Shown here piece by piece: positions 44,518-53,296 of a DNA stretch of 64,000 bases. Positions within the stretch are counted from its first letter, which is position 1, and each line of letters begins with the position of its first letter. The DNA is from Pseudoroseicyclus_A sp041714655 (GTDB lineage Bacteria > Pseudomonadota > Alphaproteobacteria > Rhodobacterales > Rhodobacteraceae): the NCBI RefSeq assembly GCF_041714655.1, contig NZ_CP168219.1, forward strand, positions 1,240,001 through 1,304,000, written 5' to 3'. The notes below the pieces were generated by a model that did not search any database, was not told the origin of the DNA, and saw only the letters and a list, made by a program, of their open reading frames with translations. The position numbers and the translations under genes were made by a program.

Positions 44518-45330
44518 TCAGCGGGGAGTGTCCGCGGCGGTCAGGAACGCGCTCAGGGCGGCATTGACGGCCTCCGGCGCGTCCTGCGCCGAGGCGTGGG
44601 AGCCGCCGGGCACGACGGTGAGCCGGGCCCCCGGGATCGCTCGCGCCAGCGCCTCCGAAGCCGAGAGCCTGATCGAGGCCTCGTGCTCGCCGTGCAGGAT
44701 CAGCGTCGGCACCCGGATCTTTGCCAGAGCCTCCAGCGCGAAATTCGGCTCGCGGAGCCACAGGCCGTGGATGATGCGCGGCCAATAGGCCTCCCAGTCC
44801 TCCGGGCTCATGACATTGCGCAGGTGGGTCACCAGTTCGCGCACGATGGGCCGGGCCGCGTCCATGTCGGCCGGCTGCATCCTCGCCATCCGCTCCAGCA
44901 CGCCGTCCTCATAGCTCGCCAGCTCATGCGGTGTGCCGATCAATGTGAGGCTCCGCAGCCTGTCGGGCGCGCGCAGGGCGAGGTCGAGCGCGGCGCAGCC
45001 GCCGTCGCTGAAGCCGATCAGATGCGCGGTCTCCAGTTCCAGATGATCCATAACCGCCAGAGCATCGTCGGCGAAGGCCGCGTAGGTCGCCTCGAGATCG
45101 CCGCCCGTGCTCGCGCCATGGCCGCGCGTCGAGATCAGGATCATGCGGCATTGCGATGCCAGCGGGGCCTGATTGCCCCAGCTTGTATGGTCCATGAGCC
45201 CGCCGTGCAGAAAGATCGCGGGCGGCCCCTCGCCGATGTCGGCATAGGCGAGGCTGTGGGTGCCAAGGTCGATCCGGCGCGTGGGGCCGGGCAGGGGGGC
45301 GATGAGGCGGAGGCTGGATCCTGTGGTCAT
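44518..45330 (-). CDS. Alpha/beta-fold hydrolase
   Basis: 270 aa, alpha/beta hydrolase. Oxyanion-strand motif IFLHGGLMDHTSWG, nucleophile elbow GFSDGG (Ser108), a late Asp in LILHGEHEASI and catalytic His245 in VPGGSHASAQDAP. Substrate unknown; could be an ester, lactone or carbon-carbon hydrolase. Its ATG overlaps the stop of the upstream IclR gene (ATGA), so it is coupled to the regulator, which itself diverges from the catabolic operon. Confidence 0.88.
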   Translation of the reverse strand: MTTGSSLRLIAPLPGPTRRIDLGTHSLAYADIGEGPPAIFLHGGLMDHTSWGNQAPLASQCRMILISTRGHGASTGGDLEATYAAFADDALAVMDHLELETAHLIGFSDGGCAALDLALRAPDRLRSLTLIGTPHELASYEDGVLERMARMQPADMDAARPIVRELVTHLRNVMSPEDWEAYWPRIIHGLWLREPNFALEALAKIRVPTLILHGEHEASIRLSASEALARAIPGARLTVVPGGSHASAQDAPEAVNAALSAFLTAADTPR

Positions 45331-46088
45331 GCCTGGGCCGCCGCGGCCTGCCAGCCGGCATCGAGCCCGGCCTCTTCGATAGCGCTCCTTATGATGCCGG
45401 CCATCTCGGCGCGCCGGCCGATGCAGCGCGAGACCGGCCCGGCGGAGACGATCGACAGGCGCTTGCCGCCCATCGGCAGCGGCAGCGAGGCGCCGGCGAG
45501 ATCGGCGATATATTCCGAATTGCTCTGGTGATAGCCGCGCTCGGCGGCGGCGCGCAGCTCGCCCTCGATCTTCTCGATCCCCATGGGCGTGCTGTCGGAA
45601 TATTTCTCGAACACCAGTTTGCGATAGAGCTGCTCGCGCTCCTTCTCGCTCATCTGGGCGAGGATCGCCCGGCCGGCGGAGCTGGCATGGATCGGCACGC
45701 GCGTGCCGACGGTGGCGAAATAGCGGATCGGCTGCTGCGATTCGCGGGCGTAGAGAAAGATGACATGCAGGCCGGAGGCACTGCCGACGGCCGTGGTCTC
45801 GCCCGTGCGCTCGGCGATAGTGTCGACCAGCTCGATGAGCGCAGTCGGCACCGGGTCGCGCTCGTCGATCTGGCGGATGATCGTCTGCCAGCGCGGGCTG
45901 GGGAAGTAGCCGCCCCGCGTGCGCGGCTCGTAGAGATAGCCCTTCTCGACAAGCGTGCCGATGATGTTGAACGTGCTGGAGCGCGGCCACTGCAGCGTGT
46001 CGGCGATCTCGGCGATGGTCGCCGCCTCGCCATGCCGGGCGAAGAACTCCAGCAGCTCGACGACGTTGGCCGCCTGTTTCACATACAT
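45327..46088 (-). CDS. IclR family transcriptional regulator
   Basis: 253 aa. N-terminal winged HTH (NVVELLEFFARHGEAATIAE, then RSSTFNIIGTLVEKGYL) and the C-terminal IclR effector domain (VPIHASSAGRAILAQM, GYHQSNSEYIADLAGASLPL in two blocks, AEMAGIIRSAIEE). It probably controls the divergent aldehyde-dehydrogenase operon and its own. The leader carries a GGCTCCG/CGGAGCC stem 19 bases before the ATG. Operator candidates lie in the 244-bp divergent region. Confidence 0.9.
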   Translation of the reverse strand: MYVKQAANVVELLEFFARHGEAATIAEIADTLQWPRSSTFNIIGTLVEKGYLYEPRTRGGYFPSPRWQTIIRQIDERDPVPTALIELVDTIAERTGETTAVGSASGLHVIFLYARESQQPIRYFATVGTRVPIHASSAGRAILAQMSEKEREQLYRKLVFEKYSDSTPMGIEKIEGELRAAAERGYHQSNSEYIADLAGASLPLPMGGKRLSIVSAGPVSRCIGRRAEMAGIIRSAIEEAGLDAGWQAAAAQA

Positions 46089-46106
46089 CCGCGCCGCCTT
46101 TCACTT

Positions 46107-46125
46107 GGCTCCGCTTGTCGGAGCC
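46107..46125. promoter_or_regulatory. Inverted repeat in the IclR leader
   Basis: GGCTCCG (46107-46113) and CGGAGCC (46119-46125) around CTTGT, 19 bases upstream of the IclR ATG. It could be an operator or an mRNA hairpin that shields the ribosome binding site. Confidence 0.4.
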
Positions 46126-46260
46126 CTTGATCGAGAGTTAGTTCATGATGATGAATTTCACAATCTGAATATTGACGAGTAAATCTTAGGCACCCCTTGT
46201 GGAAGTCGCGAGAACAGGCTTGCATTGTTAGGATTGGCTCGCGTCGCCTGAGGGAGATCC

Positions 46261-46300
46261 GTTCAGCTCTGTTGACAGAGTTCAGGATACTGACTTAGAA
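46261..46300 (+). promoter_or_regulatory. ALDH-operon promoter with overlapping palindromic operator
   Basis: TTGACA (46272-46277), 17-bp spacer, TTAGAA (46295-46300). The -35 lies inside the perfect palindrome CTCTGT-TG-ACAGAG (46267-46280), which is itself flanked by two GTTCAG direct repeats (46261-46266 and 46280-46285). A repressor bound here would block RNA polymerase. Confidence 0.5.
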
Positions 46301-46332
46301 ATTCATAAATGTGCATCACAAGGGATGAGCGG

Positions 46333-47862
46333 GTGACGGTTGTGGACGGCGGCGTCGAACAGGCAAAGGCAGGATCCGGCGAGCGGCTCGAGCGCTACGA
46401 GCGGCTCTATATCGGCGGCGCCTGGGTCGCACCGCAGGACGGCGGCATGATGGAGAGCATCGACCCCGCCACCGGCCGCGCCTGGGCGATTGTCGCCTAT
46501 GGCGGGGCGCGCGACATCGACAGCGCCGTGGCCGCCGCCCGCGCGGCCTTCGAGGGGCCCTGGGGCAGGATGGCGCCGCATGAGCGGGCCGCGCTCCTCC
46601 GCCGCTTCGCCGATCTCTACCAGCGCGCCGCGCCGGAGCTGGCGAAGGTGGAATCGCGCGACAACGGCCGCGCCCTGCGCGAGAGTCGCGCCGATGCCGG
46701 TGGCCATCACACCGCCTATCACTGGTTCGCTTCGCTGGCCGACAAGCAGGGCGGGCGCACCATCCCGCTCGACTCCGCGGTCCATGCCTATACCGAGCGT
46801 CTGCCCATCGGCGTGGTCGGGGCGATCACGCCGTGGAACGTGCCGCTGATGGCGGCCTGCTGGAAGCTCGGCCCCGCGCTGGCCGCCGGCTGCACCGTGG
46901 TGCTCAAGCCGGCCGAGCAGACGCCCTGCTCCTCGCTGGAGCTTGCGGCGCTCTTCGAGGAGGCCGGCTTTCCGCCCGGCGTGGTCAACATCGTGCCCGG
47001 CTATGGCGCGAACGGGGCGGGCGACCATCTCGTCACCCATCCCGGCGTCGACAAGATCACCTTCACCGGCGAAGGCGCGACGGCGAAAGAGATCCTCAAG
47101 CGCGGTGCCGACACGCTGAAGAAATTCACCTTCGAGCTCGGCGGCAAGGCGCCGCACATCCTCTTCGCCGATGCCGATCTCGATCAGGCGATCAACGCCG
47201 CCACGGGCTCGGCCTGGGCGCTCTGCGGGCAGAGCTGCGCGCTCGGCAGCCGGGTGCTGGTTGAGCGCTCGGTCTATGACCAGGTGGCCGAGGCCTTTAC
47301 TGCCCGCGCCGCCAAGGTGCGCGTCGGGCGGCCGCTCGACGAGGCGACGCATATGGGCCCGCAGGCCAGCCGCGCGCAGATGGACAAGACGCTCTCCTAC
47401 ATCGCCAAGGGCAATGACGAGGGCGCCCGGCTGATCGCCGGCGGCGCCCCCGCCGAGGTCGCGGGGCTGGAAGGGGGCTATTTCGTGCAGCCGACGGTCT
47501 TTGCGGATGTGTCCAACGACATGGCCATCGCGCGCGACGAGATCTTCGGGCCCGTCGCCGCGCTCATCCCCTTCGATGGCGAAGACGAGGCCGTGGCGCT
47601 GGCCAATGACACCGCCTACGGGCTGACCGCCGGGCTCTGGACGCGCGATCTCGGCCGGGCGCATCGCACCGCCGCCCGCATCCGCGCGGGCGTCGTCTGG
47701 GTGAACACCTATCGCTACCTGCGCTGGTCGATCCCCTACGGCGGCTTCAAGTCGAGCGGTTGGGGCCGCGAGAACGGCATGGAGGCGCTCGAGCCCTATC
47801 TCGAGACGCGCGCCACCGTCATCAGCACCACCGGCGTCTTCCCCGACGCCTACGCATCATGA
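46333..47862 (+). CDS. NAD(P)-dependent aldehyde dehydrogenase
   Basis: 509 aa, ALDH superfamily, first gene of the catabolic operon. ITPWNVPLMAACWKLGPALA, VLKPAEQTPCSS, TGEGATAKEI, FELGGKAPHI and GQSCALGSR carry the catalytic set: Asn169, Glu268 and Cys302 when counted from GTG 46333. It should oxidise an aldehyde to an acid with NAD(P). GTG 46333 follows AAGGGA by 7 bases; ATG 46309 would be almost leaderless from the candidate promoter. The C-terminus ends at a TGA that overlaps a possible ATG (47859) of the next frame. Confidence 0.92.
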   Translation: MTVVDGGVEQAKAGSGERLERYERLYIGGAWVAPQDGGMMESIDPATGRAWAIVAYGGARDIDSAVAAARAAFEGPWGRMAPHERAALLRRFADLYQRAAPELAKVESRDNGRALRESRADAGGHHTAYHWFASLADKQGGRTIPLDSAVHAYTERLPIGVVGAITPWNVPLMAACWKLGPALAAGCTVVLKPAEQTPCSSLELAALFEEAGFPPGVVNIVPGYGANGAGDHLVTHPGVDKITFTGEGATAKEILKRGADTLKKFTFELGGKAPHILFADADLDQAINAATGSAWALCGQSCALGSRVLVERSVYDQVAEAFTARAAKVRVGRPLDEATHMGPQASRAQMDKTLSYIAKGNDEGARLIAGGAPAEVAGLEGGYFVQPTVFADVSNDMAIARDEIFGPVAALIPFDGEDEAVALANDTAYGLTAGLWTRDLGRAHRTAARIRAGVVWVNTYRYLRWSIPYGGFKSSGWGRENGMEALEPYLETRATVISTTGVFPDAYAS

Positions 47863-47930
47863 GCGCGCCGAGCGATACAGCCGCCGCCAGCCTGGCGAGC
47901 GCGCCCACAGCAAACAAGGACAGGGCCCCA

Positions 47931-48698
47931 ATGCGCCTGAAGAACAAGACAGCTATCATCACCGCGGCGGCCTCCGGCATGGGGCGGGCAGGGGTGGAGC
48001 TGTTCCTCGCCGAGGGCGCGCGCGTCTGCGCGGTCGACATCGACGCCGGCGCGCTCGCCGCCATGGCCGCAGAGATCGGCGCGGGCGACCGGCTGACGAC
48101 GGTTCAGGCCGATCTGTCGACTGCCGAGGGCGTGCGCGGCTCGATCAACGAGGCGGCCGAGGCGCTCGGCGGGGTCGACATCCTCTGGGCCCATGCCGGC
48201 ATCCCCGGCCCGGGCGGGATCGAGGGGCTGGACGTGGCCGAGTATCAGCTCGCCTTCGCGCTCAACGTGCAATCGGCCGCGCTCGGCGCCGGCGAGGTCA
48301 TCGCCCATATGCGCAAGCGCGGCGGCGGGGCCATCGTCTTCACCTCGTCGGTGTCGGGGATGGTCGGCTCGATGTGGTCGCCCGTCTATTCGAGCTGCAA
48401 GTTCGCGGTTGTGGGGCTGACCAAGTCGCTCGCCCAGACCTTCGCGCCGGACAAGGTGCGGGTGAACGTGGTGTGCCCCGGCCTGGCCGAGACACCGATG
48501 AAGATCGGCTTCACCGGCCGCGGCGCCTCTGCCGAGGCGGCCAAGGCGGCGGAGGACAAATACGTCTCCGGCGTGCCGCTCGGGCGGCTCGTCCGGGCCG
48601 AAGAGGTCGCCCATGCCGTGCTCTGGCTCGCTTCGGATGACGCGGGCTTCGTCACGGGCATCGAACTGCCGGTCGATGGAGGCTTCACCTGCAAGTAA
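47931..48698 (+). CDS. Short-chain dehydrogenase/reductase
   Basis: 255 aa, classical SDR. The cofactor motif is an unusual TAAASGMG in place of TGxxxGxG; ADLSTAEG and WAHAGIPG (the NAG-like block) follow; catalytic Tyr153-x3-Lys157 in VYSSCKFAVVGLTKSLA, with Ser in FTSSVSGMV. An aspartate after the second strand (AVDIDAGAL) suggests NAD rather than NADP. ATG 47931 gives a standard MRLKNKTAIITA start with AAGGACAGGG upstream; an ATG at 47859 would overlap the ALDH stop and add 24 residues. Substrate unknown. Confidence 0.9.
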   Translation: MRLKNKTAIITAAASGMGRAGVELFLAEGARVCAVDIDAGALAAMAAEIGAGDRLTTVQADLSTAEGVRGSINEAAEALGGVDILWAHAGIPGPGGIEGLDVAEYQLAFALNVQSAALGAGEVIAHMRKRGGGAIVFTSSVSGMVGSMWSPVYSSCKFAVVGLTKSLAQTFAPDKVRVNVVCPGLAETPMKIGFTGRGASAEAAKAAEDKYVSGVPLGRLVRAEEVAHAVLWLASDDAGFVTGIELPVDGGFTCK

Positions 48699-48704
48699 GA
48701 CGCG

Positions 48705-48724
48705 CGGGCGCCGCAAGGCGCCCG
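48705..48724 (+). other. GNRA-tetraloop hairpin between SDR and SBP genes
   Basis: CGGGCGCC (48705-48712) pairs with GGCGCCCG (48717-48724) over GCAA. No T-run; it may stabilise or process the mRNA at the start of the transporter genes rather than terminate. Confidence 0.5.
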
Positions 48725-48867
48725 GGCCCCGGACCGCCGCGCCTCCCATGAGGACCAGCGCGCAATGATAAGAAAAGACTGAGAAAGATCACCTGACGAG
48801 CAAGACCGAGACCAAACGGAACAAGGCCCCAGGGGGCCGCAGTCGATGCCAAGCAAAGGGGACGACC

Positions 48868-50466
48868 ATGCTGTCACGCCGCACTTTCCTCACCGCCGCA
48901 GCCGCGAGCGCCGCAATCCCGAGCTATGCCCGGATCGCGAGCGCCCAGACGCCGGCAAACATCGTGGTCATGGCCATGGCGATCGACGATGTCGTCAACG
49001 GGTTCGACCCGGCCGAGGCCTATGTGGGCACGGATTACGAGATCACCAGCAACGTCTACCGCATGCTGGTCACGCTCGATCCCGAGGATGGCACCCGCTA
49101 CATCGGCGATCTGGCCGAGAGCTGGGAGATCTCCGAGGACGGCATGTCGATCCTCTTCACGCTGAAGGAAGGCGTGGTCTTTGAAAGCGGCAACCCGGTC
49201 ACGGCCGAGGATGTGCGCTGGTCGATCTGGCGGCTGATGGCGCTGGGGCAGTACCCCGCCTCCGACTTCGCGCTGCTCGGCTGGAGCTTCGATGCGATCG
49301 ACGAGATCATCGAGGCGCGCGACGAGCGGACCTTCGTGATCCACATGCCCGAGGTGCGCGCCCATGGCACGGTGCTCAACACGCTGGCCAGCCCGCGCGG
49401 CTGCGTCGTCGACAAGGCGACCGTGCTCGAGCACGAGGTCGACGGCGACCACGGCAACCAGTGGCTGCGCACCCATTCGGCGGGCGCCGGCTCCTACGTG
49501 CTGACAGAATGGCTGGCCGGCGACAGGATCATCCTCGACGCCAACCCGACCGCCGAGGTGCAGCCCAACGTGCCGCGCCTCTTGATCCGCAACGTCGCCG
49601 ATCCGGCCACGCAGCTCCTGCTGCTCGAGCAGGACGACATCGACATCGCCCGCAACCTCGGCTCCGACCAGCTTCCCGCCGTGCGCGAGCAGAGCGATCT
49701 CGTCGAGGTCAGTGCGCTGACCACGGCGCAGATGAACCTCTGCATGAACCAGGCGAACGAGATCCTCAGCAATCCCAAGGTGATCGAGGCGCTGAAATGG
49801 GCGGTGGACGGCGAGGCCATCGCCAACAACATCACCCCCGGCATCTGGGACGTCTGGCAGGCGAGCTTCCTGCCGTCGAACGTGCGCGGCGCGGCGCCGA
49901 GCACCTTCTACAAGGACAGCGATCGCGCCCGCGCGCTGCTGGCCGAGGCGGGCTATCCCGACGGGTTCGACATCACGATGGACCATTTCTCGAGCTGGCC
50001 CTGGGCGAATATCGCGCAGGCCATCCAGTCGGACATGGCCGAGATCGGCGTGAACGTGCAGCTCATCGCCGCCGAAACCGGGCAGGTCATCACCAAGTAT
50101 CGCGCCCGCGAGCACGAGCTGGTGCTGATCTACTGGGCCACGAACCTCTACGATCCCGACTACAACGCCCGCACCTGGTGCATCAACACCGACGACAGCG
50201 ACGACAGCGAGCTGAAGACACAGGCCTGGCGCAACCACTTCATCGACGACGACATGGCCGCGCGTGCCGATGCCGCGGGCAAGGAGCTGGATGAAGACGT
50301 GCGCATGGAGATGTATGAGCAGCTGCAGATTGACTTCATGGACCGCGCGCCGGTCTCATGGCTGCTGCAACTGAGGGACATCGCCGTGCACAGGGAAGAA
50401 ACGCCGGGGCTTCACATGGGCGGTCTGGCCTATCTCAACCGCTTTGCGGGCATCACCAAGTCATGA
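48868..50466 (+). CDS. ABC transporter substrate-binding protein, peptide/opine type
   Basis: 532 aa, SBP family 5 (DppA/OppA-like). Signal peptide with Arg pair (SRRTFLTAAAASAAIPS), then NGFDPAEAYVGTDYEITSNV, LAESWEISEDGMSILFTLKE (typical family opening, in blocks), VTAEDVRWSIWRL, LKWAVDGEAIANNI and ARALLAEAGYPDGFDI. It is periplasmic and delivers substrate to the permease pair downstream. AAAGGGGA precedes ATG 48868. The ligand could be a peptide, opine or other amino-acid conjugate. Confidence 0.93.
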   Translation: MLSRRTFLTAAAASAAIPSYARIASAQTPANIVVMAMAIDDVVNGFDPAEAYVGTDYEITSNVYRMLVTLDPEDGTRYIGDLAESWEISEDGMSILFTLKEGVVFESGNPVTAEDVRWSIWRLMALGQYPASDFALLGWSFDAIDEIIEARDERTFVIHMPEVRAHGTVLNTLASPRGCVVDKATVLEHEVDGDHGNQWLRTHSAGAGSYVLTEWLAGDRIILDANPTAEVQPNVPRLLIRNVADPATQLLLLEQDDIDIARNLGSDQLPAVREQSDLVEVSALTTAQMNLCMNQANEILSNPKVIEALKWAVDGEAIANNITPGIWDVWQASFLPSNVRGAAPSTFYKDSDRARALLAEAGYPDGFDITMDHFSSWPWANIAQAIQSDMAEIGVNVQLIAAETGQVITKYRAREHELVLIYWATNLYDPDYNARTWCINTDDSDDSELKTQAWRNHFIDDDMAARADAAGKELDEDVRMEMYEQLQIDFMDRAPVSWLLQLRDIAVHREETPGLHMGGLAYLNRFAGITKS

Positions 50467-51533
50467 GCCTGATGGACGCGGCGCCAAAACGCTCCGCCCG
50501 GCCGGGGGCCGCAGGGCGCTGGGCCGCCCGGGGCCGTGGCGCCGCGTCCACGCTTCTGGGAGGGCTCGCCACGCTGTTCGGCCTGGCGATCCTGACCTTC
50601 ATCATCGGGCGCACGATGCCGATCGACCCGGTGCTCGCCATCGTGGGCGACAAGGCGACGCCCGAGGTCGAGGCCCGCATCCGCGAGGCGCTGGGGCTCG
50701 ACCGCTCCTTGCTGGTGCAGTTCTGGATCTACCTGCGCGACCTGCTGCAGGGCGATCTCGGCCGCTCGGTGATGACGGGCGATCCCGTCACGCAGGACAT
50801 CATGCGCTTCTTCCCCGCCTCGCTCGAGCTGGCGACAAGCGCGATGGTCCTGGCATTGCTGTTCGGCATCCCGCTGGGGATCCTCGCCGCCGCGCATCAG
50901 AACTCGTTCTTCGACAATGCCATGCGGGTTATCGGCCTCCTCGGCTATTCCGTGCCGGTCTTCGTGCTGGCGCTGATCTGCCTGCTTGTCTTCTACGCCC
51001 AGCTCGGCATCGCCCCGGGCACCGGCGCGCAGGGCATCATCTATCAGGGCATGGTGCCGCATCGCACCGGCATGATCACCGTCGATGCCGCGCTCGACGG
51101 GCAATGGGGCGCGTTCTGGGACGCGCTCTCCTACCTGGCGATGCCGGCGATCCTGCTGGCGTTCATCACCCTCTCGATGATCGTGCGCATGACCCGCGCC
51201 TTCATGCTCGAGGCGCTGAGCGGCGAATACATCGTGACCGCCCGCGCCAAGGGCCTGTCTAAGACCCGCATCCTGTGGCGCCACGGGCTGGGCAATGTCG
51301 CCGGCCGGCTCTTCACCGTGCTGGCGGTGATCTACGCCAGCCTCCTGGAGGGCACCGTGCTGACCGAGACGGTGTTCTCGCGCCCCGGTCTGGGGCTCTA
51401 TCTGACCCGATCGCTGCTCAATGCCGACATGAACGCCGTGCTGGGCGCGACGCTGGTGATCGGCGTCGTCTACGTGACGCTGAACCTGCTGGCGGATCTG
51501 GCGCAGCGCCTGCTCGACCCGCGCGCGAGGTGA
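50463..51533 (+). CDS. ABC permease, DppB type
   Basis: 356 aa. N-terminal helix (LGGLATLFGLAILTFIIGRT), the conserved MPIDPVLAIVGDKATPE loop, five more helices and the EAA-type loop GEYIVTARAKGLSKTRILWRH (in blocks), which contacts the ATPase. First subunit of the inner-membrane channel. ATG 50463 overlaps the SBP stop (ATGA); an ATG at 50472 is also possible. Confidence 0.92.
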   Translation: MSLMDAAPKRSARPGAAGRWAARGRGAASTLLGGLATLFGLAILTFIIGRTMPIDPVLAIVGDKATPEVEARIREALGLDRSLLVQFWIYLRDLLQGDLGRSVMTGDPVTQDIMRFFPASLELATSAMVLALLFGIPLGILAAAHQNSFFDNAMRVIGLLGYSVPVFVLALICLLVFYAQLGIAPGTGAQGIIYQGMVPHRTGMITVDAALDGQWGAFWDALSYLAMPAILLAFITLSMIVRMTRAFMLEALSGEYIVTARAKGLSKTRILWRHGLGNVAGRLFTVLAVIYASLLEGTVLTETVFSRPGLGLYLTRSLLNADMNAVLGATLVIGVVYVTLNLLADLAQRLLDPRAR

Positions 51534-51537
51534 CGAG

Positions 51538-52464
51538 ATGACCCATGCCGCCCCCCTGCAAGACGCCCCCGAAGGCCGCCGCGCCTGGCTGCTGAGCCAG
51601 ACGCCGCAGAGCCGCCGCCAAGCCGCCTGGGGCAATGCCTATCGGCGCTGGCTGCAGTTTCGCGCCAATACTCTGGCGATGATCGGGCTCGTCACCGTGC
51701 TGGCGCTGATCCTTGCCGCGCTCTTCGCGCCGCTGCTGGCCACGCATGATCCGAGCGCGATCAATCTCGAAAACCGCCTGCAGCCCCCCTCGGCCGCCAA
51801 CTGGCTGGGCACGGACGATCTCGGCCGCGACCTCTACAGCCGCGTGCTCCATGGCACGCAGGTGACGCTGGGCATGGTCGTGGCCGTGGTGGTGCTGGTG
51901 GCGCCCATCGGGCTTGCCGTCGGCGTCTTCGCCGGGTTCGTCGGCGGCTGGGTCGATACGCTTCTGATGCGCGTGACCGACGTGTTCATGGCCTTTCCCA
52001 AGCTCGTCTTGGCGCTGGCCTTCGTGGCCGCGCTGCAACCGGGGATCACCAGCGCGGTGATCGCCATCGCGCTCACCGCCTGGCCGCCGCTGGCACGGCT
52101 GGCGCGCGCCGAGACGCTGACCATCCGCGAGAGCGATTTCATCAATGCCGTCCGCCTGACGGGGGCTGGGCGCCTGCGCATCATCCTGCGGCATGTCGCG
52201 CCGCTCTGCCTGCCCTCGATGATCGTGCGCGTGGCGCTCGACATCTCGGGCATCATCCTCACGGCCGCGGGGCTCGGCTTTCTGGGCATGGGCGCGCAGC
52301 CCCCGATGCCCGAATGGGGCACGATGATCGCCTCGACCAGCGGGTTCATCCTGAGCCAGTGGTGGGTGCCGACCATCCCCGGCGTCGCGATCCTGCTGGC
52401 GTCGCTGGCGTTCAACCTTCTGGGCGACGGTCTGCGCGACGTGCTCGACCCCAAGCAGGAGTGA
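51538..52464 (+). CDS. ABC permease, DppC type
   Basis: 308 aa. Cytoplasmic head, TM1 (TLAMIGLVTVLALILAALFA), the conserved HDPSAINLENRLQPPSAANWLGTDDLGRDLYSRV loop (family signature, seen in pieces) and the EAA-type loop ESDFINAVRLTGAGRLRII. Second channel subunit; pairs with the DppB-type gene four bases upstream. Confidence 0.92.
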   Translation: MTHAAPLQDAPEGRRAWLLSQTPQSRRQAAWGNAYRRWLQFRANTLAMIGLVTVLALILAALFAPLLATHDPSAINLENRLQPPSAANWLGTDDLGRDLYSRVLHGTQVTLGMVVAVVVLVAPIGLAVGVFAGFVGGWVDTLLMRVTDVFMAFPKLVLALAFVAALQPGITSAVIAIALTAWPPLARLARAETLTIRESDFINAVRLTGAGRLRIILRHVAPLCLPSMIVRVALDISGIILTAAGLGFLGMGAQPPMPEWGTMIASTSGFILSQWWVPTIPGVAILLASLAFNLLGDGLRDVLDPKQE

Positions 52465-52468
52465 GACG

Positions 52469-53296
52469 ATGAGCATCACCGTCAAGAACCTGCGCGTCAG
52501 CTTCGACACGCCGCATGGCGCGGTCGAGGCGGTGCGGGGCGTCAGCTTCACCATCGGGCGCGAGAAGGTCGGCATCGTGGGCGAGAGCGGCTCGGGCAAG
52601 TCACTCACCGCGCGCTCGATCCTGCAATTGCTGCCCTCACGGGCGCGGATGACCGCCGATGAGCTCAGCTTCGACGGGATCGACATTCTCGCCACGCGCG
52701 AGCGTGCCATGCGCCGCATCCGCGGCAAGCGCGCCGGGCTGATCCTGCAGGACCCCAAGCATTCGCTGAACCCAGTGATGACTGCCGGCGCCCAGATTGC
52801 CGAGAGCTGGCGCGCCCATCGCGGCGGCTCGCGCCGCGCGGCGATGGAGGCGGCCGAGAACCTCCTCGAGCAGGTGCAGATCCGCGAGCCGGGCCGCGTC
52901 GCGCGCGCCTATCCGCACGAATTGTCGGGCGGGATGGGCCAGCGCGTGATGATCGCCATGATGCTCGCGCCCGACCCGGAGTTCCTGATCGCCGACGAGC
53001 CGACCTCGGCGCTCGACGCCACGGTGCAGGCCGAGATCATGCGGCTCATCGACCAGATCGCCTCCGAGCGGGGCATGGGGCTTCTGCTGATCAGCCATGA
53101 CCTGCCGCTGGTCTCGCATTTCTGCGACCGCGTGCTGGTGATGTATGCCGGCCGGGTGGTCGAGGAGCTGCGCGCCGGCGAGCTTGGCCAGGCGCGGCAT
53201 GGCTATACGCGGGGGCTGCTGAGTTGCCTGCCGTCGCTGACCCACCCCACGGCGCGGCTCAATGTGATGCAAAGGGAGGCCTCATGGCTGGCGTGA
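52469..53296 (+). CDS. ABC transporter ATPase, DppD type
   Basis: 275 aa. Walker A GESGSGKSL, Q-loop LILQDPKHSLNPV, signature LSGGMGQRVMIA, Walker B LIADEPTSALD and His switch LLLISHDLPL. It is about 50 residues shorter than many DppD proteins and lacks most of their C-terminal oligopeptide extension. Overlaps the next ATPase gene by 13 bp. Confidence 0.93.
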   Translation: MSITVKNLRVSFDTPHGAVEAVRGVSFTIGREKVGIVGESGSGKSLTARSILQLLPSRARMTADELSFDGIDILATRERAMRRIRGKRAGLILQDPKHSLNPVMTAGAQIAESWRAHRGGSRRAAMEAAENLLEQVQIREPGRVARAYPHELSGGMGQRVMIAMMLAPDPEFLIADEPTSALDATVQAEIMRLIDQIASERGMGLLLISHDLPLVSHFCDRVLVMYAGRVVEELRAGELGQARHGYTRGLLSCLPSLTHPTARLNVMQREASWLA

